64,000 nucleotides of DNA from Micromonospora lutea (GCF_016863535.1 NZ_BOPB01000032.1:1-64000); one strand, 5' to 3'. Positions 25,645-34,709 are shown, counted from the first letter of the stretch. Program-made: numbers and translations. Notes: generated by a model from the sequence alone, not told the origin.

Positions 25645-26394
25645 TCAGGAGGTCGCGGAGCGCCGGTCGTCGGCGTCGAGCACGAGGGCCTCTTCGGGAG
25701 TGGGCGCAGTGCCGCCGAGATGCGCCGGCAGCCACCACCGGTCCTCCGGCGTGGTGGGCTGGTCCGGGTACTCCCGCTGGGCCCGGTCGACCAGCGCGGT
25801 GAGCCTGGTGCGCAGGTCCTCGGTCATGGTGGTGGAGTCCGGGTACGCGGTGGGATCCATCGGCTCGCCGACCAGGATGGTGATCGGGGTGTGCCGGCGG
25901 GTGAGTGTGCGCGGACGCCCCTTCGTCCAGAGCCGCTGAGTCCCCCAGAGCGCGACCGGCAGCACCGGTACCTGCGCTTCGCGGGCCATCCGCGTCGCTC
26001 CGCTCTTGAGATCCTTGACGGTGAGGGAGCGGCTGATCGTCGCCTCGGGAAACACGCCGACCACCTCGCCGGAGCGCAGCGCGGCGACCGCGGCGGCGTA
26101 CGAGTCGGCGCCGGCCTGCCGGTCCACCGGGATGTGTCGCATGCCGCGCATCAAGGGCCCCGACACCCGGTGTCGGAACACCGAGGCCTTCGCCATGAAC
26201 CGGACGAGTCGCCGGGACTCCAGGGCACCCAGCCCGCAGAAGATGAAGTCCAGGTAGCTGACGTGGTTGCTGGCCAGCACCGCCCCGCCGGTACGGGGCA
26301 CATGGTGGTCACCCTCGACGGTGAGCTTCAGGTCGAGGACCCGGAACATCGTCTTGGCGGCGGCGATCACGGGCGGGTACACGAGTTCCGGCAT
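25645..26394 (-). CDS. 1-acyl-sn-glycerol-3-phosphate acyltransferase-like protein
   Basis: A 249-residue PlsC-type acyltransferase. The NHxxxxD catalytic motif appears in ASNHVSYLDFIFCG, the phosphate-binding region in MRGMRHIPVDRQAG, and the EGTR-equivalent in VGVFPEATISRS, with VLPVALWGTQRLW after it. It should act at the inner face of the membrane on lysophosphatidate or another acyl acceptor. The ATG follows a TAAAGT box (26406-26401) by 6 nt. The C-terminal 40 residues are a polar extension. Confidence 0.88.
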   Translation of the reverse strand: MPELVYPPVIAAAKTMFRVLDLKLTVEGDHHVPRTGGAVLASNHVSYLDFIFCGLGALESRRLVRFMAKASVFRHRVSGPLMRGMRHIPVDRQAGADSYAAAVAALRSGEVVGVFPEATISRSLTVKDLKSGATRMAREAQVPVLPVALWGTQRLWTKGRPRTLTRRHTPITILVGEPMDPTAYPDSTTMTEDLRTRLTALVDRAQREYPDQPTTPEDRWWLPAHLGGTAPTPEEALVLDADDRRSATS

Positions 26395-26418
26395 TCCGGA
26401 ACTTTATCCCGAGTAGGT

Positions 26419-26445
26419 TACGCACCGGTAGGACGGCGGTGCGTA
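26419..26445. promoter_or_regulatory. 9-bp inverted repeat upstream of the acyltransferase
   Basis: TACGCACCG (26419-26427) and CGGTGCGTA (26437-26445) are perfect arms around a 9-nt loop, 13 nt upstream of the TAAAGT box of the acyltransferase gene. It could be an operator or part of the 3' end of the glucosidase transcript. Confidence 0.4.
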
Positions 26446-26458
26446 CCCGCCTTCGGGA

Positions 26459-26502
26459 CGCGGCCAGGTCGCCCGTCGCCCGTTTCGGGCAACCCGGCCG
26501 CG
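26459..26502 (-). terminator. Hairpin after the glucosidase gene
   Basis: CGCGGCC (26459-26465) pairs with GGCCGCG (26496-26502), enclosing an inner GCCCG-ttt-CGGGC stem (26478-26490). It lies 4 nt past the stop of the glucosidase gene. There is no T-run, as is common in actinobacteria. Confidence 0.5.
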
Positions 26503-26506
26503 TCGC

Positions 26507-28567
26507 TCATCCGCCGACAGAGTTCAGATCGAGCCGGCCACGAGCGAAGGCGTCGACCCGGCCCCATCGGCCCGGGATGTCCAGCACCTCGATCCGCCCC
26601 ATGCCGATGGGCAGTCGCGGCGCGACCGCCAGGTGTCCCTCGTGGGGTTCCAGGCCGAGCATGGTACGCAGCAGCAGCAGCGGCGCCCCCGTCGACCACG
26701 CCTGCGGACTGCACGCCGTCGGATACTCCACCGGGAACTTCGTCTGCTCGCGCGGGTAACCGCCGAACGCCTCCGGCAGCCGCCCGTCGAAGTACCAGGC
26801 GGCGTCGAGGATGCCGCTGGCGATCACGGCTGCCTCCTCCGAGAAGCCGTACCGGCGCAGTCCCCAGGCACAGAACGAACTGTCGAAGGGCCAGACGGTG
26901 CCGTTGTGGTAGCCGATCGGGTTGTAGCGCACCTCGCCCTCGGCCAGGGTTCGCACTCCCCACCCGGTGAACAGCCGGGGCCCGACCAGGTGATCGGCGA
27001 TCTGCTCGGCCCGGTCGTCGTCGACGATTCCGCTCCAGAGCAGGTGGCCGATGTTGGAGCTGAGCACGTCGCACTGTCGTCCGTCACGATCCAGCGCGAG
27101 CGCGTAGTAACCACCGTCCTCGACCCACCAGTCGCGGTTGAACCGTTCCTTGAGGGCCGCGGCCTCCCGCTCCAGTTGATCGGCGTACGCCGGGTCGTCC
27201 CAGAACTCCCGGGCCAGCCGCGCGCCGCGCATCTTTGCGTCGTACGCGTACCCCTGCACCTCGCAGGTGGCCCGCGGAAACGGCGGTAGCGTGCCGTCGC
27301 GGTAGGAGATGGAGTCCCAGGAGTCCTTCCAGCACTGGTTCTCCAGGCCGCTCTCGGTGTTTCGCCGCTCGTACCAGATGTAGCCGTTGCCAACCAGGTC
27401 GGCGTAGTCGTCGATCCACCTGAAGGCCCGACGGCACTCCTGCTCCAGCTCCTTGACCAGCGCGACGTCACCGCTCCACTGCTCGTACTCGTCGAGCAGC
27501 ACCACGAACAGCGGCGTCGCGTCGACCGATCCGTAGTACGGCGAGTGCGGCTGCTCCTCGAACGCGGCACTCTCGCCGTACCGCATCTCGTGCAGGATCC
27601 GGCCGGGATCCTCTTCCCGGAAGTCATCGAACCGGGTGCCCTGGAGCGCGCCCAGGATCCGCAGCGTCGTCGCGCTCAGTTCAGGTGTGAACGGCAGCGT
27701 CTGCAGACAGGTCAGGATGCTGTCCCTGCCGAACATGGTCATGAACCAGGGCAGCCCGGCGGCGGGAATGTTCTGGCCTCCCAGCGAGAGCGGCGCGAAG
27801 CGCAACGCAGCCAGGTCGACGATGCACTTGCGGTACGTCGCGGCCAACTCCTCGTGCTCGCTGTTCACCTTCGGCGCCTTGGCGATCCACTCCTCCAGGT
27901 CCTGTTGCAGGTTGAGCCGCTCGGCGCCGTGCACCCGCAACCCGAGGCGGAGGTCCCGACCGCTCGGGCTGAGGGCCATGGTCTGCACGTCGATGGCCGT
28001 GTCCCACTGCTCGTTCGGTTCCAGGTGGATGGAGTACGCGAAGCCGTTGCGGTCGAACCGCGCCGGCTCGGAGGACGAGATGATTGTTTCCCGCCTGAAG
28101 TTGCCGCGCCGGTAGCCCAGGCGCAGCCGGTCCGGCTCGACCTCGGAGTAGATCTCGCCCTTCTTGTTGAGGATCTCGTCCTTGACCTCGAACAGGTCGG
28201 CGAAGTCACAGCCGGCGTCCATCCGGATGTCGAGGTCCACCGCCTTCTCGTCGTGGTTGAGGATGGTGATGTGTTCCCGGAAGCTTTTGCCGACCGCTCG
28301 CTCGCGGATGATCGACAGTTTCGCGTCGACGTAGTGGGTGGCCAGCCCGGGCACCAGGAAGAAACGTGACTCGTAGTACTGGAGGTCGTCGTAGGAGAGG
28401 GAGTTCAGTCGCTCGCCGTTGACCGTGAGCACCCACTTGGAGAGGAATCGGGTGTCGATGGAGAACAGTCCGGTCGGTTCGGTCGGTGTCGCCTCGATGT
28501 CCCCGGTGGCCTCACAGACGACGAAGTTGTTGCCGTCGAGGATCCGTACGGTGTGACTCGGTGGCAT
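26507..28567 (-). CDS. Amylo-alpha-1,6-glucosidase-type glycogen debranching protein
   Basis: A 686-residue protein. Residues about 1-215 are the N-terminal debranching-enzyme beta domain (LDGNNFVVCEATGD, GLFSIDTRFLSKW). Residues about 270-680 are an (alpha/alpha)6 barrel with GLPWFMTMFGRDSIL, DSWDSISYRDG and HNGTVWPFDSSFCAWGL, typical of bacterial and archaeal amylo-1,6-glucosidase relatives. Many such proteins have untested specificity. The start at 28567 shares its A with the TGA of the upstream SCP2 gene, and AAGGGG lies 8 nt before it. No other glycogen gene is adjacent. Confidence 0.87.
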   Translation of the reverse strand: MPPSHTVRILDGNNFVVCEATGDIEATPTEPTGLFSIDTRFLSKWVLTVNGERLNSLSYDDLQYYESRFFLVPGLATHYVDAKLSIIRERAVGKSFREHITILNHDEKAVDLDIRMDAGCDFADLFEVKDEILNKKGEIYSEVEPDRLRLGYRRGNFRRETIISSSEPARFDRNGFAYSIHLEPNEQWDTAIDVQTMALSPSGRDLRLGLRVHGAERLNLQQDLEEWIAKAPKVNSEHEELAATYRKCIVDLAALRFAPLSLGGQNIPAAGLPWFMTMFGRDSILTCLQTLPFTPELSATTLRILGALQGTRFDDFREEDPGRILHEMRYGESAAFEEQPHSPYYGSVDATPLFVVLLDEYEQWSGDVALVKELEQECRRAFRWIDDYADLVGNGYIWYERRNTESGLENQCWKDSWDSISYRDGTLPPFPRATCEVQGYAYDAKMRGARLAREFWDDPAYADQLEREAAALKERFNRDWWVEDGGYYALALDRDGRQCDVLSSNIGHLLWSGIVDDDRAEQIADHLVGPRLFTGWGVRTLAEGEVRYNPIGYHNGTVWPFDSSFCAWGLRRYGFSEEAAVIASGILDAAWYFDGRLPEAFGGYPREQTKFPVEYPTACSPQAWSTGAPLLLLRTMLGLEPHEGHLAVAPRLPIGMGRIEVLDIPGRWGRVDAFARGRLDLNSVGG

Positions 28568-28935
28568 CACTGCATCCCCTTCCGGTAGCGCTGCGGTCCC
28601 CTGGCGTCCGGCGGTCCGGCGAAGATCCGTTCCATCTGCACCACCAGACGGGCGTCACCGGTGACCGTCATGTCTCCCCGCAGCAGCGCCGTCAACCCGT
28701 TCTCGTGGCCGGTGACCAGGTCGTCGAAGAGCGCGGGACTGGTGCCGATCACCGTGTCCGCCTCCATGTCCTCCCGACTGACCTGGATGTTCCCCCGGTC
28801 GATCCGCACCAGCCAGTGCATGGTCTGCGGCCCCTCGTGCAGGTCGAAGCGCAGGGCTCCGGAGACCTTGGCCAGCAGCGGCTGGTAACCCTGCTGGTCG
28901 AGGTCGTCGAAGAACCGCGTGGTCGCATCCGTCAT
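28567..28935 (-). CDS. SCP2 sterol-binding-domain-like small protein
   Basis: A 122-residue single-domain protein resembling SCP2 lipid-binding folds: FFDDLDQQGYQPLLAKVSGALRFDL, WLVRIDRGNIQVSRE, DTVIGTSPALFDDLVTG, and ALLRGDMTVTGDARLVV. The ATG at 28935 has GGAGGAGGGG 4 nt before it. Its stop overlaps the glucosidase start, so the two are translationally coupled. What ligand it binds and why it is joined to a glucosidase gene are unknown. Confidence 0.78.
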   Translation of the reverse strand: MTDATTRFFDDLDQQGYQPLLAKVSGALRFDLHEGPQTMHWLVRIDRGNIQVSREDMEADTVIGTSPALFDDLVTGHENGLTALLRGDMTVTGDARLVVQMERIFAGPPDARGPQRYRKGMQ

Positions 28936-28996
28936 CGGGCCCCTCCTCCCGGTCGTTCGTGCCGCAGAAGGGGTCCCCGCCGCCCGATTGCTCAAC

Positions 28997-29015
28997 CTCA
29001 CCCGCTTGGGGTGAG
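28997..29015. terminator. CTCACCC/GGGTGAG hairpin
   Basis: Perfect 7-bp arms around the 5-nt loop GCTTG, in the gap between the SCP2 start and the CBS stop. It may be transcribed at the 3' end of the CBS gene or lie in the SCP2 promoter region. Confidence 0.4.
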
Positions 29016-29049
29016 CCGTCGGTGTGGGACAGCACCGTGCCGGACAGCA

Positions 29050-29085
29050 CGAAGCCGGCTCCCGATGACTCGGAAACCGGCTTCG
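29050..29085 (-). terminator. Terminator hairpin after the CBS gene
   Basis: CGAAGCCGG (29050-29058) pairs with CCGGCTTCG (29077-29085), and the interior can pair further (CCGA with TCGG). It lies 13 nt beyond the CBS stop codon. Confidence 0.65.
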
Positions 29086-29098
29086 GTCGGTGCAACGA

Positions 29099-29515
29099 TC
29101 AGTTGTTGGGGTCGTCCGCGCTGATGTCGGCCAGTACCGACTGCGGCTCCCGCTCGACCGCCAGATCACCCATGGACACCAGGCCGATCAGCCGACCGTC
29201 CTCCACCACGGGCAGCCGCCGCACCGCGTACGTCCGCATCAGGTCGGCGGCGGCGACGGCGTCGTCGTGTTGACTCACCGTCACCACGTCCTTGGTGGTT
29301 ATCTGGCTGAGCCGGGTGGTGTCCGGATTCAAGCTCTCCGCCACGCCACGGACGGTGATGTCCCGGTCCGTAACGATACCGACGACGTTGTCGCCGTCCG
29401 TCACCACCACGTCACCGATCGCGGAGTCCCGCATCTCCTGGGCCGCCGCGACGAGCGTGGCGTTGCTGTCCATGGTCACCAACCGGGTCGTCATGAACTC
29501 TCCGACCGTTGTCAT
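29099..29515 (-). CDS. CBS domain-pair protein
   Basis: A 138-residue protein consisting of two CBS domains. Domain 1 is about residues 8-62 (MTTRLVTMDSNATLVAAAQEM, then DVVVTDGDNVVGIVTDRDI). Domain 2 is about residues 72-128 (KDVVTVSQHDDAVAAADLM, then RRLPVVEDGRLIGLVSMGDL). Such stand-alone pairs bind adenine nucleotides and act as energy or redox sensors. The ATG has GGGAGG 4 nt upstream. It is followed by a good hairpin and so is probably monocistronic. Confidence 0.9.
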   Translation of the reverse strand: MTTVGEFMTTRLVTMDSNATLVAAAQEMRDSAIGDVVVTDGDNVVGIVTDRDITVRGVAESLNPDTTRLSQITTKDVVTVSQHDDAVAAADLMRTYAVRRLPVVEDGRLIGLVSMGDLAVEREPQSVLADISADDPNN

Positions 29516-29617
29516 GGCGCCTCCCTCTGGGTATCGGGCAGCCAACGGTCTACCCGACCGTCGCCCCCAGTAACGTGGCCCGGTCAGCCGTGGCACGACG
29601 CCATGCGGGACGGCGGT

Positions 29618-30640
29618 TCAGCCCTCGGCGGCGACCAACTCGGCGAGTTGCACGGCGTTGAGCGCCGCGCCCTTGCGCAGGTTGTCGTTGGAGCAGAACA
29701 GCGCCAGGCCGTGCTCGGCGGTCTCGTCGGCGCGGATCCGACCGACGAAGGTCGGATCCTGGCCGGCGGCCTGCAACGGGGTCGGCACGTCGCAGAGCGC
29801 CACCCCGGGCGCGTCAGCAAGCAGTTCGTATGCCCGCTGCGCGCTGATCGGTCGGGCGAACCGGGCGTTGATCTGGAGCGAATGACCGGTGTAGACCGGC
29901 ACCCGCACACAGGTGCCGGAGACTCTCAGGTCGGGGATCTCCAGGATCTTGCGGCTCTCGTTGCGGAGCTTCTGCTCCTCGTCGGTCTCCGCCGACCCGT
30001 CGTCGACGATCGAGCCGGCCAGCGGGAGCACGTTGAAGGCGATCGGCTGAGCGAACGAGCGGCAACCGGGAAAATCGACTGCGGCACCGTTGAAGGTGAG
30101 TCCGGTGGCGGTCTCGGACACCTTGCGGACCTGCTCGTCCAGCTCGGCGACACCGGCCAGGCCGGCACCGGAGACCGCCTGGTAGGTGGAGACGACCAGA
30201 GCGACCAGTTCCGCCTCGGCGTGCAGCGGGCGCAGCACCGGCATCGCGGCCATCGTGGTGCAGTTCGGGTTGGCGATGATGCCCTTGGGACGCACGGCGG
30301 CGGCATGCGGGTTGACCTCGGCGACGACCAACGGCACCTGCGGGTCCATCCGGAACGCCGAGGAGTTGTCGATGACGACAGCACCCGAGGCGGCCACTCG
30401 TGGCGCCAACTCCTTCGCGGAGCCCTTGCCGGCCGAGAAGAGCACGATGTCCAGCCCCGCGTAGTCCGCGGTGGTCGCGTCCTCGACGGTGATCTCCTCG
30501 CCGCGCCACGGGAGCGTACGCCCCGCCGAGCGCGCCGAGGCGAACAGCCGCACCTGCTCCGCCGGGAAGCTCCGCTCCGCCAGCACCTGCCGCATCACGC
30601 CACCGACCTGGCCGGTGGCTCCCACAATGCCGATCCTCAT
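29618..30640 (-). CDS. asd: Aspartate-semialdehyde dehydrogenase
   Basis: A 340-residue NADP-dependent enzyme of the aspartate pathway (lysine/DAP, threonine, methionine). It starts with the Rossmann loop GIVGATGQVGGVMRQVL. The catalytic Cys127 lies in ANPNCTTM, followed by VSTYQAVSGAG, and VYTGHSLQINARF holds the active-site His. The length is normal. The ATG follows TAGCCT (30653-30648) by 7 nt, so the transcript is probably leaderless. The usual neighbour, aspartokinase, is not upstream within this window. Confidence 0.96.
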   Translation of the reverse strand: MRIGIVGATGQVGGVMRQVLAERSFPAEQVRLFASARSAGRTLPWRGEEITVEDATTADYAGLDIVLFSAGKGSAKELAPRVAASGAVVIDNSSAFRMDPQVPLVVAEVNPHAAAVRPKGIIANPNCTTMAAMPVLRPLHAEAELVALVVSTYQAVSGAGLAGVAELDEQVRKVSETATGLTFNGAAVDFPGCRSFAQPIAFNVLPLAGSIVDDGSAETDEEQKLRNESRKILEIPDLRVSGTCVRVPVYTGHSLQINARFARPISAQRAYELLADAPGVALCDVPTPLQAAGQDPTFVGRIRADETAEHGLALFCSNDNLRKGAALNAVQLAELVAAEG

Positions 30641-30881
30641 GCCCGCGAGGCTACCCAGCCCGGTGCCCCGGCTGGGAACGCTTTCCCACTGCCGGGGATC
30701 CCAGCGGCAGGCGAGCCGGGCCGGGTCGGGACAGTCGCCCCTCGCCGGCCGGTTCCGCCGGAAGAACGTCGTCGCCGCAGCGTGGCCGACGGCAGCATTT
30801 CAGCCGGCCGAGCTTCACCGCGACCGACGTCACACTTCCGGCCGACCGGCTGGTGGAGCCCCAGGCGTCGAACGAATCCGG

Positions 30882-32234
30882 TCAGTCCTCCGTCGGATGA
30901 TCGATCAGCTCACCGAGACCGGTGGCCACCAACTCGTCCCTGATCACTGCGGCGTCGCCCTCCACCACCAGGGTCAGCGACTCCGGCCGCAGATGTGTGG
31001 CGGCGGCCGCCGACACCTCGGCCACCTGGGCGGCGAGCAGTTCCTCCCGCAACCGAGCGTGGTAGTCGTCCGGCAGGTCGTGCACCACCAGGGTGCTCAG
31101 CGCGCCGGCGATCGCCCGTGGGCTCTGCAACTCGACCGAGAGCTGACCCGCCCGCCAGGACCGCGCCACCGCCAACTCGTCCTCGGTCACCCCACCGGAC
31201 TGGGTACGCGCGATCTCCCCGACCGCCTCGACCAGTGCCGGAGCGGTGACGGCGGTCTGCACTCCGGAGCTGACCGCGAACCGGCCGAACCGGCGAGACG
31301 AGGCAAAATCCCCTCGGATGCCGTACGTGTAGCCGCGAACCTCCCGGATGAGGTGGTTCAGTCGGGAGGTGAACGCCCCGCCGAGCACCGTGCCGGCGAG
31401 CGCAATCGGCACATGGTCCGGGTGTGCCCGGTGTGGTCCGGGATGACCGAGCCGCAACGTGGACTGCACCGACCCTTGCCGGTCGACAAGGATGATCCGC
31501 CGCCCGGTACGCACCGGCACCTCGATCGGGGCACCCCGGTCCACCGGCCCGCCCCCGGTGCCGGCGAACGCCGTCGCGGCGAGGGCGTCCAGGTCGAGCC
31601 GGTCCAGGTCGCCGGCGACGACGAGGATGCCCGGGCGGATGAACCACTCCGAGTGGAAGACGGTGACGTCCTCCACATCCAGACCGGCCACCGAGTCGGG
31701 ATCGCCGTACATCGGACGGCCCCACCGGTTACCGGCGCCGAACAGGTCGGCGCGCAACGCCGCGTCGGCCCGTGGCCCCGGGTTGGCCCAGTCCATCCGC
31801 AGCGCGGTCACCTCGTCGTCGCGGACCCGTCGCACGTCGTCCGGGTCGAGCCGAGGGGTACGCACCGCCTCGGCGAGCAGTTCCACCGCCGCGCCCAACC
31901 GGCCCACCGGCACCTGCACGCTGGCCTGGAAGGTGTCCCAGTCCAGCCCGGTCACCAGCTCGGTGCCGAGCGCCTCGATGGCCAACGCGTACGCGGTGGC
32001 GTCGCGCTGCGTGGTGCCCTCCTCCAACGCCTTGGCCAGCACACCGCCGAGTCCTTCCCGGCCCACCGGTTCACGGCCGGCACCCGCGTCGAGCAGCAGC
32101 ATCGCCACGGCGAGGTTCTGCCCCGGCAGGTGTGCGGCGACAACCTGACCGCCGGCGACGGACCGGCGGATCACCTGGGGAAACCGGTACGGGCGAGCGG
32201 CACCCGAGGCGGGACGGTCAGCGATCAGGGTCAC
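30882..32234 (-). CDS. M16 peptidase family protein, non-catalytic subunit type
   Basis: A 450-residue M16-fold protein (LAVAMLLLDAGAGREPVGREGL, then LAKALEEGTTQRDATAYALA). It has no HxxEH zinc motif at the place where the upstream partner has HLFEH. The C-terminal half keeps the conserved TYGIRGDFASSRRFGRFAVSSG region. It is therefore expected to form a heterodimer with the catalytic subunit, as in two-gene bacterial M16 systems. Its GTG start overlaps the upstream gene's TGA by 4 nt (GTGA). Confidence 0.88.
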   Translation of the reverse strand: MTLIADRPASGAARPYRFPQVIRRSVAGGQVVAAHLPGQNLAVAMLLLDAGAGREPVGREGLGGVLAKALEEGTTQRDATAYALAIEALGTELVTGLDWDTFQASVQVPVGRLGAAVELLAEAVRTPRLDPDDVRRVRDDEVTALRMDWANPGPRADAALRADLFGAGNRWGRPMYGDPDSVAGLDVEDVTVFHSEWFIRPGILVVAGDLDRLDLDALAATAFAGTGGGPVDRGAPIEVPVRTGRRIILVDRQGSVQSTLRLGHPGPHRAHPDHVPIALAGTVLGGAFTSRLNHLIREVRGYTYGIRGDFASSRRFGRFAVSSGVQTAVTAPALVEAVGEIARTQSGGVTEDELAVARSWRAGQLSVELQSPRAIAGALSTLVVHDLPDDYHARLREELLAAQVAEVSAAAATHLRPESLTLVVEGDAAVIRDELVATGLGELIDHPTED

Positions 32235-33526
32235 GAGTGGGCCTCCTGCGGAAGGTAGGTAAGAGTCGCCCGGTCGTCGGCGGCGAGCGTGTCGGCCGCC
32301 ACCTCGGCGATCTGCTCGGCGGTCACCGCGAGCCAGGCAGGTAGCCGCTCGGCCACGGTGCCCGGGTCGCCGAACTGGGTGGCGTACCGGCTCAGCGCGT
32401 CAGCTCGGCCATCGACTGTGGACATCTGTCGCCACCACGCGGTGGTCAGCAACGCCTTCGCCCGCTCCAGTTCAGCGGTGGTGACCGGCACGGTGGCCAG
32501 TTCGTCGACCACCTCGGCCAGCCCGGCGGCCAACCGCTCACCGCTCACGCCGGGACGGGCGGTGGCGGTGACGATCAGCGGCGCCGGGGCGTGCGCCAGA
32601 TCCACCCCGTACGCCCCGACCAGATCGGGCTGGGCGATCCGCTCACCGTCGGCGAGCCGCTGGTGCAGCCGGCTGCCCCGTCCGCTGCCGAGCACGGTGG
32701 CCAGCACGGTCACCACGTCGTAGCCGGGGCTGCCGAACGGGTGGGTGCGGTGCGCGATGTACACGCGGGGTGCCGGCACCTCGGTGACCACCGTCTCCTC
32801 GGCGGGTACGCCGGTGGCCGGCACCACGCGACCGTCCGGTGCCGGCGGGATCTCCGGACGGGGCGGAATGCCACCGAAGTACTTCTCGGCCAGGGTGACG
32901 ACCTCGTCCACGGTGGTGTCACCGACCACGGTGAGCACCGCGTTGTTCGGCGCGTAGTAAGTCTGGTGGAACGCCTGGAAGGTGGCCAGATCAGCGGCGT
33001 TCAGATCTTCCATCGACCCGATGGTGGCGTGATGGTACGGGTGGCCCGGCGGATAGAGCAGCGGCAGCAGCCGCAGCCAGGCGTCGCCGTAGGGCACGTT
33101 CTCGTAGCGCTGCCGCCGCTCGTTCTTGACCACGTCCCGCTGGTTGTCCAGCGTCTCCTGGGTCAGGGCCGGCACCAGCCCACCCATCCGGTCGGCTTCC
33201 AACCAGAGCGCCAGCTCAAGGTGCTCCGCCGGGACCGTCTCGAAGTAGTTGGTGCGGTCCGGGTTCGTGGTCGCGTTCAGCGAGCCACCGGCCCCCTGGA
33301 CCAGCTTCATGTGCTCGGTCTTCGCGACGTGCGTCGAGCCCTCGAACATCAGGTGCTCGAAGAGATGAGCGAAGCCGGTCTGTCCGGCCGGCTCGTGCCG
33401 GGAACCCACGTCGTACCAGAGGTTCACCGCGACCGCCGGGGCGGTGCGGTCCTCGCTGACCACCACACGTAGGCCGTTGTCCAGTCGAGTCGTCGAGATC
33501 GGCCAGGGGTAACCGCTGTCGGGCAT
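32231..33526 (-). CDS. M16 family zinc peptidase, catalytic subunit
   Basis: A 431-residue pitrilysin-family peptidase. The inverted zinc motif HLFEH appears in GFAHLFEHLMFEGS, and the distal Glu is expected in the downstream NERRQRYENVPYG region. No signal peptide follows the chosen start, so it is probably cytosolic. The ATG at 33526 lies 7 nt after a TAGCGT box (33539-33534), and the longer frame to 33718 overlaps the divergent gene's promoter region. It forms a two-gene operon with the non-catalytic M16 protein. The substrate is unknown. Confidence 0.92.
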   Translation of the reverse strand: MPDSGYPWPISTTRLDNGLRVVVSEDRTAPAVAVNLWYDVGSRHEPAGQTGFAHLFEHLMFEGSTHVAKTEHMKLVQGAGGSLNATTNPDRTNYFETVPAEHLELALWLEADRMGGLVPALTQETLDNQRDVVKNERRQRYENVPYGDAWLRLLPLLYPPGHPYHHATIGSMEDLNAADLATFQAFHQTYYAPNNAVLTVVGDTTVDEVVTLAEKYFGGIPPRPEIPPAPDGRVVPATGVPAEETVVTEVPAPRVYIAHRTHPFGSPGYDVVTVLATVLGSGRGSRLHQRLADGERIAQPDLVGAYGVDLAHAPAPLIVTATARPGVSGERLAAGLAEVVDELATVPVTTAELERAKALLTTAWWRQMSTVDGRADALSRYATQFGDPGTVAERLPAWLAVTAEQIAEVAADTLAADDRATLTYLPQEAHS

Positions 33527-33683
33527 GGCACCGACGCTATCCGATCTTTCGCCCCGGCAGGCTCCGGCACGTCCCACCGGCGAGCCGCATCGACTCGGCA
33601 CATCGAGCGAGGCCACCGCCGCGACGACCGCAAGCCGCCGGAAAGGTCGGCATCGACGGTACGGCCCTGGGTATGCGGAAGGC

Positions 33684-34418
33684 ATGCCGACGAATCCCTG
33701 GCCACGGCCCGCCGTCATCGCCGAACGAGTGGCACGTGCCCTGGCCCGACTACGCCGTGCCCGGATGCTGCACCCGGCCGGCCGATCCTTCGCCGGCGAG
33801 GTGTTCGTCTGGGGTGAGTCCGGCCAGCCGACCGGTGTTCGGCTGCTCGATCGGCCGGGGCGCTATCCGGCCGTCGTCCGTCTCTCGAAGGGCACACCCA
33901 CCCCGGGCGGCTGGCCCGACGTGCTGGGCCTGGCGGTGCGGATCCACCACCCGACCGGACGCCCCTTCGACCTGCTGGTCAGCTCCAGTTGCGCCGCGCC
34001 GGGGCTGCGCCACCTGCCGCTGCCCCGGCGCGGGTTCACCGGCACGTACAGCTCGATCATGTCCTACCGGACCGGTCGACGGCGGCTGTGGTTGGCCGCG
34101 CTGGCCGACCCGGAGTCGCCCGACCTGGGCCACAGCCTGGCCGGCCTGGCCACCGCGGTGGCGGCGAACCGGCCCGGGCTGCTCCTCGCCGTCGCCTCCG
34201 CCGCCGGGCCGTGGCGGCCGTTCGGGCAGGTCACCCTCGGCGATCAGCTCAGTGCGCGGGACGACGCCGCGCTGGCCTTCGACCCAATCGGCAACGTCCC
34301 GGAGGAGCTGTGGTTGGCCGGACCGCTGGCCTGGCTGCGGCGACACACCTACCGAGGATCCCGCCGCGGGCGTGGTGCCAGTGCTCAGTCGGGCGGTTCG
34401 ATGGGGTTGACGGTCTGA
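33684..34418 (+). CDS. Catalase-fold (heme-dependent catalase-like) protein
   Basis: A 244-residue protein with catalase-superfamily features: an N-terminal helix, AGRSFAGEVFVWGESGQPTG, and VRLSKGTPTPGGWPDVLGLA, which corresponds to the catalase strand before the heme pocket, then VRIHHPTGRPFDLL. It is half the size of a true catalase and I see no proper distal His-Asn pair, so catalase activity is doubtful. The start at ATG 33684 has GGAAGG immediately upstream and is uncertain. Its 3' end overlaps the convergent small gene by 34 nt. Confidence 0.6.
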   Translation: MPTNPWPRPAVIAERVARALARLRRARMLHPAGRSFAGEVFVWGESGQPTGVRLLDRPGRYPAVVRLSKGTPTPGGWPDVLGLAVRIHHPTGRPFDLLVSSSCAAPGLRHLPLPRRGFTGTYSSIMSYRTGRRRLWLAALADPESPDLGHSLAGLATAVAANRPGLLLAVASAAGPWRPFGQVTLGDQLSARDDAALAFDPIGNVPEELWLAGPLAWLRRHTYRGSRRGRGASAQSGGSMGLTV

Positions 34419-34600
34419 TCCGAGGTACGCCGCTCCAGCACGGTGTCGGGGGCGGCGTTCTGGTCGGCTTCCCGGGCGTCGGACTCGGCGAGGATCGCGT
34501 CGGCCTGGGCCTGCGCGTCGTCGCTGCCGGCAGCCGCCTCCTCCGGCAGCAGGTGGGCGCGGGACTCCACCCGCTCCTGATCGCTTCGCTCGTCACTCAT
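34385..34600 (-). CDS. Small acidic hypothetical protein
   Basis: A 71-residue, highly charged, probably disordered protein (MSDERSDQERVESRAHLLPE, then AQAQADAILAESDAREAD and TSDQTVNPIEPPD). I recall similar short proteins in actinobacteria with no known function. The ATG has GAGGAG 4 nt upstream, which decides for this start over the longer frame to 34696. Its last 34 nt overlap the convergent catalase-fold gene. Confidence 0.75.
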   Translation of the reverse strand: MSDERSDQERVESRAHLLPEEAAAGSDDAQAQADAILAESDAREADQNAAPDTVLERRTSDQTVNPIEPPD

Positions 34601-34703
34601 GCCGCTCCTCATACCCCGCCGGCCTCTCCCGCACTCAGGACGGTACGACGAGACGAGACACGTGCTGGTCGACGGGAGGGGTGAGCATCCGGGCACGGTC
34701 GGG

Positions 34704-34709
34704 TACGCT
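34704..34709 (+). promoter_or_regulatory. -10 box of the DAHP synthase leader
   Basis: TACGCT ends 7 nt before GTG 34717, the first codon of the leader peptide, so the leader ORF would be translated from the very 5' end of the transcript. Confidence 0.6.

Noticed and set aside
30651..30833. 60-codon ORF in the asd/M16 gap
   Set aside because: Covers the asd promoter box, with no recognisable protein pattern or ribosome site.
33684..34418. True heme catalase
   Set aside because: The protein is only 244 residues and the distal His/Asn pair of catalases could not be located.
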